From: Paenibacillus sp. V4I3
GTDB taxonomy: Bacteria > Bacillota > Bacilli > Paenibacillales > NBRC-103111
Length of the DNA: 64,000 nt
Assembly (NCBI RefSeq): GCF_030817215.1
Contig: NZ_JAUSZA010000001.1
Coordinates: forward strand, 7,476,501-7,540,500
Direction of reading: 5' to 3'
Every line of letters begins with the position of its first letter. Positions within the stretch are counted from its first letter, which is position 1. The notes under the pieces are model-generated. The model did no database searches and had not been told where the DNA came from. It saw only the letters and a program-made list of their open reading frames with translations. Shown here one piece after another: positions 59,759-64,000 of the stretch. A program made the position numbers and the translations under genes.

Positions 59759-60403
59759 TTATTCCTTCAATATAAGTCCGAAAAGACTTGCAAAAACAGA
59801 GGCTTGTCCCCTCGAAATGATGCAGCCGCGCAAATCCTCTATACTCACACCTAAACTTGTAAATTCACAGCTGCTGATATCAATTCCTGCAAGCTTCACA
59901 CCCGTGAATTGTGCCCGGTCCAGCTGACAGTTATCGAAATATACTTTTTGCAGCGTGGATTCGTAGAAATCGGCATTTAAAAGCGAACACTCCTGAAAAA
60001 AAATCTGCTTGAAATTAGCCATACGAAAGGTCGCATAGTCGGCCAAGCATGTATGAAATAAGACGTTTCGGACGGTTGCTTCTGTCAGGTCAATGCCCAT
60101 GATTTTGCAGTTTCTAAATTCAGTCCGATGGATCGTAGCTTCACCAAAATCAACGTTGGATAGATCGCATTTCTCGAAAATAACATCTGTCAGCTCTATA
60201 TCTTTCATCGATATCCGAGTGAAGGTGACATTACGAAATATCACTTTATCAAACGCGACTTTATATGCGGACTGATTGTCAATGATACAATCACTTATAA
60301 GACCCGTATGAAAGCTATCTTCCGGCTGCATTTCCTCGTTCGGCAGTGTAATGGCTGATATTTCTTTGGGGATTTTCGGTGTTTCAATTTTGGGAATGCT
60401 CAT
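59759..60403 (-). CDS. Pentapeptide-repeat protein
   Basis: A 214-residue protein of which residues about 60-180 form degenerate A(D/N)LxX-type repeats such as CDLSNVDFGEATIHRTEF, DLTEATVRNVLFHTCLADYATFRMANF and CSLLNADFYESTLQKVYFDNCQLDRAQF. They should fold as a right-handed beta helix. Related proteins include DNA mimics that protect gyrase, but many have no known role. ATG at 60403 follows AAAGGAG; a longer frame upstream is not used. Confidence 0.82.
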   Translation of the reverse strand: MSIPKIETPKIPKEISAITLPNEEMQPEDSFHTGLISDCIIDNQSAYKVAFDKVIFRNVTFTRISMKDIELTDVIFEKCDLSNVDFGEATIHRTEFRNCKIMGIDLTEATVRNVLFHTCLADYATFRMANFKQIFFQECSLLNADFYESTLQKVYFDNCQLDRAQFTGVKLAGIDISSCEFTSLGVSIEDLRGCIISRGQASVFASLFGLILKE

Positions 60404-60433
60404 CTGGTACTCCTTTGTGATCAAGTGATAGGG

Positions 60434-60458
60434 CAAAAAAATAAGCCTTACGGCTTTT
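60434..60458 (-). terminator. Terminator of the hypothetical gene at 60497
   Basis: AAGCC and GGCTT pair around a short loop, with ATTTTTTTG following on the minus strand. Confidence 0.6.
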
Positions 60459-60496
60459 TGAACATATACTCGTTGGTAGTTAAGTCTCTCTTGATA

Positions 60497-61072
60497 CTAC
60501 CATCTCTTCTTCCCACCAGACAAATCTTGATCGCTTAACCCATTCAATTTCTCATACGATTCTTTCCACATCACATAAATGGACTGAATTTGGATAAATT
60601 CCTGGTCCGTCGGTCCTGCCCCTTGCATAAACATGGCCTCTAACATTTGTTTGTAAAAAGTCATTCGTTTATAAATAATTTGTTTCTCCATGTCTATAAT
60701 TTCATCCAAAGTATGATAATCCATAAATGACTTTATATCGTCAGGGAGCTCATCATCCAGTCGTTCTTCTCTAGGTGAAGGAGTAGGTCTAGGTGTAGAT
60801 ATACTCGTTCTATTACTTAAATCAACTGTCGTCCGCAGCTCTGATAATAGGATATTCTCTTTCGCGCACATGACATGAAAATATTTATTTTTGAGCAACT
60901 CATTAATTACAAGCTGACACATATCTTTATTCCGTATTAACATACCATCAAAGGGATGAAGGGTCCAAACATGATCTTTCTCATATATATTGAAAGTGAA
61001 CCATTCGTTGGCATACAAAATTCTGGTATTAATTGTAGACTCGTCAACAATCTCAAATGTAAAATCCAGCAA
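60497..61072 (-). CDS. Hypothetical protein
   Basis: A 191-residue soluble protein, not recognised. The N-terminal half (LDFTFEIVDESTINTRILYANEWFTFNIYE) looks beta-rich, a linker of Pro/Thr/Arg/Ser (TSISTPRPTPSPREERL) follows, and the C-terminal part is acidic and helical with a probable coiled coil (DEIIDMEKQIIYKRMTFYKQML). TTG at 61072 follows GGAGGGGG with seven bases. It lies behind the ATP-grasp operon on the same strand but is separated from it by a terminator. Confidence 0.6.
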   Translation of the reverse strand: MLDFTFEIVDESTINTRILYANEWFTFNIYEKDHVWTLHPFDGMLIRNKDMCQLVINELLKNKYFHVMCAKENILLSELRTTVDLSNRTSISTPRPTPSPREERLDDELPDDIKSFMDYHTLDEIIDMEKQIIYKRMTFYKQMLEAMFMQGAGPTDQEFIQIQSIYVMWKESYEKLNGLSDQDLSGGKKRW

Positions 61073-61129
61073 CGTACAGCCCCCTCCCCAGCATTACAAA
61101 TCTATTCTTATATTCTACCAAATCATAAC

Positions 61130-61158
61130 AAAAAAAAGAAACCTTTTCAGGTTTCATA
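61130..61158 (-). terminator. Terminator after the 33-aa membrane peptide
   Basis: GAAACC pairs with GGTTTC around TTTTCA; TTTTTTTTG follows on the minus strand. Confidence 0.65.
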
Positions 61159-61163
61159 GAAGA

Positions 61164-61265
61164 CTATTTTTCAATGAATTTAGACACATATTCTGCTTTT
61201 TCAGCGCTTGCTACGACAATGAGCACAATGATTATTCCAGAAAGTATAATCCCGCTTATTATCAT
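61164..61265 (-). CDS. 33-aa membrane peptide downstream of the ATP-grasp gene
   Basis: ATG at 61265 is preceded by AAGGTG six bases upstream and reads MIISGIILSGIIIVLIVVAS followed by a charged tail (AEKAEYVSKFIEK) to TAG at 61164. It is a single-span membrane peptide, on the same strand as and 62 bases behind the ATP-grasp gene, before a terminator, so it may be the last member of that operon. Coding status rests on ribosome site and layout. Confidence 0.45.
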   Translation of the reverse strand: MIISGIILSGIIIVLIVVASAEKAEYVSKFIEK

Positions 61266-61327
61266 CCTGTGCACCTTCTTTGACAGATTTGTTCATCTAT
61301 ATTCAAAGATATGATGCACGGTTTCTT

Positions 61328-62350
61328 TTATTCGCCTAAATCCATAATAACGTATTTCTCAATATGACTAGCCATAATGCCATAATTTGGTATCTGTTTG
61401 TCCACTTGCTCACCCAAAATTGATTTCACTGCTAAATAAGGGAAATTAATACCTGATAGACAAGTCACATGCAGACCGCCAGACATTCTCGGATTAATCT
61501 CAAGTAATTTAGGCACACCCTGATTGTACTTCACTTGAATATTGTAATTAAACGGGATCTTGTAGGTGACAGCAACCTGATGTGCGATTTCGATCAGCTC
61601 GGGCACTTCCTCAAGCAGCCTTAGCCGTCCGTCTGCTTTGCGACGCGGCACAGCGGCAAGTAATTCCCCAGAAGCCGATGCTAAGCAATCGATGCTGTAC
61701 TCGAAGCCGTTTAATAATTCCATCACCATCAGGTCCTCGAAACGATTTACGGATGATAAGGTCTTGTATACCTGTTCCGTAGAGAGATAGGGAGTAACTG
61801 TGCCGAACAGGTCAGTTAATGTATCCCGCCCATTGCTGATGATTCTGAAGCCCATACCGCCCTCGGCATTCGTTGGCTTGATACAAACCTGGTGTCCTGC
61901 ACTTACGAGCGTCTCATAGGCTGTCATAAATTCATCTGCTGTATTGACTACATGATAATCAGGGATTGAAATAATGTTCGTTTCCCTAATGGCTTCATAA
62001 AACTTTTGTTTCTCCAGCAAGTTCTCTAATAGCTCAAGGTCACGACAAACCGTGACTTTCGTTCCTGCTTTTTCGAACAAATCAATATGCTTCGCTATTG
62101 CATACATATGCAACCTGGGAATGAATACATCAATGCCATGCTTTTTGCAAAAATTTAGGGCAAACTCCACATAATCATCATCACCTAACACAGGTTCGGT
62201 ATCCGCGTAATCAGCCGCCTGTAAAGCCATGTGGGTACGGTCCGGATGTGTGGCATACATTTTGAATTGGACGCCATCCTCATTATTGCGAATGCTATTC
62301 ATGTAATGAAAGGCTACCGAAAACCAACGGTTAAACCATACTTTTTTCAT
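61328..62350 (-). CDS. ATP-grasp protein of a Ter-linked biosynthetic operon
   Basis: A 340-residue ligase. The ATP-grasp core shows VCIKPTNAEGGMGFRII (the lysine and flexible loop), VMELLNGFEYSIDCLAS and the metal-binding LLEINPRMSGGLHVTC. It would join a carboxylate to an amine or similar nucleophile. It overlaps the HAD gene by four bases and is the last large gene in PRTase-HAD-ATP-grasp, the order known from tellurium-resistance loci. The metabolite made is unknown. Confidence 0.85.
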   Translation of the reverse strand: MKKVWFNRWFSVAFHYMNSIRNNEDGVQFKMYATHPDRTHMALQAADYADTEPVLGDDDYVEFALNFCKKHGIDVFIPRLHMYAIAKHIDLFEKAGTKVTVCRDLELLENLLEKQKFYEAIRETNIISIPDYHVVNTADEFMTAYETLVSAGHQVCIKPTNAEGGMGFRIISNGRDTLTDLFGTVTPYLSTEQVYKTLSSVNRFEDLMVMELLNGFEYSIDCLASASGELLAAVPRRKADGRLRLLEEVPELIEIAHQVAVTYKIPFNYNIQVKYNQGVPKLLEINPRMSGGLHVTCLSGINFPYLAVKSILGEQVDKQIPNYGIMASHIEKYVIMDLGE

Positions 62351-63183
62351 GAGGACTCCTTTATGACAAATAGATTAGTTTGCTCGATGTTTACAGATTC
62401 AACATACTTAAGTATTTCGTCCGTAGCAAAAATCCCAGATTCCTCGGTAAATGAATAGCTCCCCGTCGATAGAATCTGCTCTTGTCGAAATAACTCTCCA
62501 TGCCTAGGGACGATAGAGAACTCAGCAAAATCAATCAAGATTTGATCCAAGAGGGAATCACCAGATGCTACAACTTGGTGCTCCTCTGTTAACTGCTTGA
62601 GATGCTGAACAGCATCTCTTTTATTAACAACTTGGGGAACGACATAGACCTTTCTTCCTTGAACGGAAGTGCTCCAGCCCATACGCTGAAGTTCTGCACT
62701 CATTTGAGTAACTTCCTCCAGCGGCATCTTCGCTCGGTCAATGATATGGGAAAAAAATAGCTCGTCGCAATAGCTGGAACTGATGACCCATTCCGGACTA
62801 AGGACACGATCTAGCAGTATCCTGACATCCTTCACATGCTCACTTGATTCAGTAACGCGAGCGACTACAGATGCTTGCCATCCCAAGTCGGGATGTCCAT
62901 CTATCAAAATATTCCCGCCGTTGCTCGTAACCGCATAGGTGGGTTTCAACATTTGACTAATTAAATGTATACGATTGTACTGCTGCATGGTTCGTGTCGT
63001 AACCGGGATGAAAATGAGCTCCGTCATCAACTTTTGAAGCAGCTGGTAGGAACTTGAGGACATATACGATCTCACTTTACCGTCAATGAACTCTGCTGTA
63101 ATAATCCGATCGCCTAATTCTTCGGCACGTTCTAAAGGCTGTGAATAGATTAACGTTTGATCTAAATCGCTTGCAAATATCAT
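62347..63183 (-). CDS. HAD-superfamily hydrolase of a Ter-linked operon
   Basis: A 278-residue HAD-IIB/Cof-like phosphatase. Motif I is FASDLDQTLIYS, motif II FIPVTTRTMQQYN, and the C-terminal acidic motif is VVASGDSLLDQILID. The cap domain lies between. The ATG overlaps the end of the upstream gene by four bases (ATGA), and the ATP-grasp gene overlaps its own end, so the three are translated together. Likely removes a phosphate in the pathway. Confidence 0.85.
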   Translation of the reverse strand: MIFASDLDQTLIYSQPLERAEELGDRIITAEFIDGKVRSYMSSSSYQLLQKLMTELIFIPVTTRTMQQYNRIHLISQMLKPTYAVTSNGGNILIDGHPDLGWQASVVARVTESSEHVKDVRILLDRVLSPEWVISSSYCDELFFSHIIDRAKMPLEEVTQMSAELQRMGWSTSVQGRKVYVVPQVVNKRDAVQHLKQLTEEHQVVASGDSLLDQILIDFAEFSIVPRHGELFRQEQILSTGSYSFTEESGIFATDEILKYVESVNIEQTNLFVIKESS

Positions 63184-64000
63184 TCGGCATCTCCTTTCAC
63201 GGATTTAATAATACCACAACAGGAATAAGTGAGACCTGGGTACACTTCTATTGATACTTCCCTAGCTTCAGCTAAAAGGAGGATATGACGTATATTGGGA
63301 TTATCTAATCGGTCAACTAATATCCGCCACGGCACTCTACGGAGCAGTACACGGGTCGTTTCTCCGACACCGGGTTTAATCAAGTTGATATCCTCAATCT
63401 GATACTCACTCTGAATCGCTTGGATATCTCGCAAACCCTTCCATGAAATCGTAGGAGGATGCTGGAGTAAATTCTGGGCACAACGCTGTGCTTCTTTCAC
63501 TACCTCACCAAAAAAGGGCACAATCTCCGCAATAAAATGATTGGAGAGATCGTGGTCTAACCACTCTTTATAATATTTGGAACCATGAAAGTCATGCGGC
63601 CCAATGAGATCCTCGCGCAGCACCGTTCGACTAATTAAACCGGATACCACCGCATTCAAGCATGCACTCGGAATCAAGAAATCCTCTCTCGTTCCAAACA
63701 TATCGGTGCAATGGCCAGGATCAGCAAGTACAGCAAGATCATCGTCCAGCTTGATCCTGTAATCTCGTTCCAGCTTGCTGCAAGCCTCTATAAGCACTTT
63801 ACGGATTGCTCCCTTGCCGGTCCACCCGTCGACAAATTGAAGATTCGCCTCCGGATGCTTCTGCAGGATATAAAACAAAGCGTTCTCGTCAATCCCTTTA
63901 CCTCGAATAATCGAGATGCTGTAATGAGGCAAGTCCAACTGATGCACCTCTTGCAGGTAACGTCTTATTAGAATACCGACCGGTGTGCCCGCTCTCGCAA
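63180..64000 (-). CDS. Phosphoribosyltransferase-like (StiP/PRTase) protein, partial at right edge
   Basis: The frame is open to the right edge of the window, so the start lies outside; the GTG at 63947 is internal. The visible part starts ARAGTPVGILIRRYLQE, then LPHYSISIIRGKGIDENAL, the PRPP-binding-like loop LQFVDGWTGKGAIRK, and the typical LIGPHDFHGSKYYKEW. This is the family annotated as StiP or PRTase_1, found in tellurium-resistance (Ter) loci, where it is predicted to make a nucleoside-like compound. It overlaps the HAD gene by four bases. Confidence 0.8.
   Translation of the reverse strand, partial: ARAGTPVGILIRRYLQEVHQLDLPHYSISIIRGKGIDENALFYILQKHPEANLQFVDGWTGKGAIRKVLIEACSKLERDYRIKLDDDLAVLADPGHCTDMFGTREDFLIPSACLNAVVSGLISRTVLREDLIGPHDFHGSKYYKEWLDHDLSNHFIAEIVPFFGEVVKEAQRCAQNLLQHPPTISWKGLRDIQAIQSEYQIEDINLIKPGVGETTRVLLRRVPWRILVDRLDNPNIRHILLLAEAREVSIEVYPGLTYSCCGIIKSVKGDAE

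Overview
The window looks like chromosome from a spore-forming, aerobic, low-to-moderate GC Firmicute, most likely Paenibacillus or a close relative. The reasons are two alpha/beta small acid-soluble spore proteins, GerQ, YlbJ, LytH- and YunB-like sporulation proteins, a Trp T-box, strong AGGAGG ribosome sites with frequent TTG/GTG starts, GlnR/TnrA-type and Fur-type operators, and proteins resembling Bacillus YfhP, YycC and YutD. No tRNA, rRNA, prophage, CRISPR array or active insertion sequence was found.

Layout. 1-4.0 kb: small membrane proteins, an MFS exporter, a Toprim protein, and a Sco/CtaB pair for cytochrome oxidase and heme maturation. 4.0-13.9 kb: a nitrogen-scavenging block in which ureABCFGD (minus) and urtABCDE (plus) diverge from a 283-bp region holding two perfect GlnR/TnrA boxes. 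UreE is absent and UreG carries a His-rich start. 14-22 kb: an orphan response regulator, gerQ, a YfhP-like protein, a spore protein gene, T-box-controlled trpS, a His-loop permease and ilvD. 22.3-26 kb: a CUT2 sugar ABC transporter, one gene of which holds a very GC-rich patch. 26-27.7 kb: RNase H and a second spore protein. 27.7-28.5 kb: a gene-free region rich in inverted repeats. 28.5-33.7 kb: a GntR/FadR-controlled CUT1 ABC transporter operon ending in a Cys/Met-type PLP enzyme, with identical operators at both promoters. 34-38 kb: a Fur-controlled ferric-siderophore transporter. 38-50 kb: MCP, PepF, zinc-ribbon proteins, truncated globin, YlbJ, alpha-glucan phosphorylase, PilZ protein, NAD kinase, YutD and LipA.

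51-54 kb holds genes for the nickel-pincer nucleotide cofactor. larE, larB and the N-terminal half of larC are on the plus strand, while the C-terminal half of LarC is a separate convergent gene on the minus strand. 54-56 kb carries lytH and yunB. 56-58.1 kb is a strongly strand-biased, repeat-rich zone with 61-bp, 24-bp, 4-bp and 7-bp tandem repeats around an IS1595-like transposase relic that lacks its catalytic acids. From 58 kb on there is a secreted protein with possible CYTH-like features, a nucleotidase, a pentapeptide-repeat protein, and at the right edge a tightly coupled phosphoribosyltransferase/HAD/ATP-grasp operon of the kind associated with tellurium-resistance (Ter) loci.

The strongest candidates for something not well described are the split and inverted larC, a hairpin-plus-Shine-Dalgarno leader repeated before three unrelated genes, the paired operators of the CUT1/PLP operon, and the repeat zone with its probable domesticated transposase. 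All names rest on reading the sequence and remembered family motifs; no database search was run.
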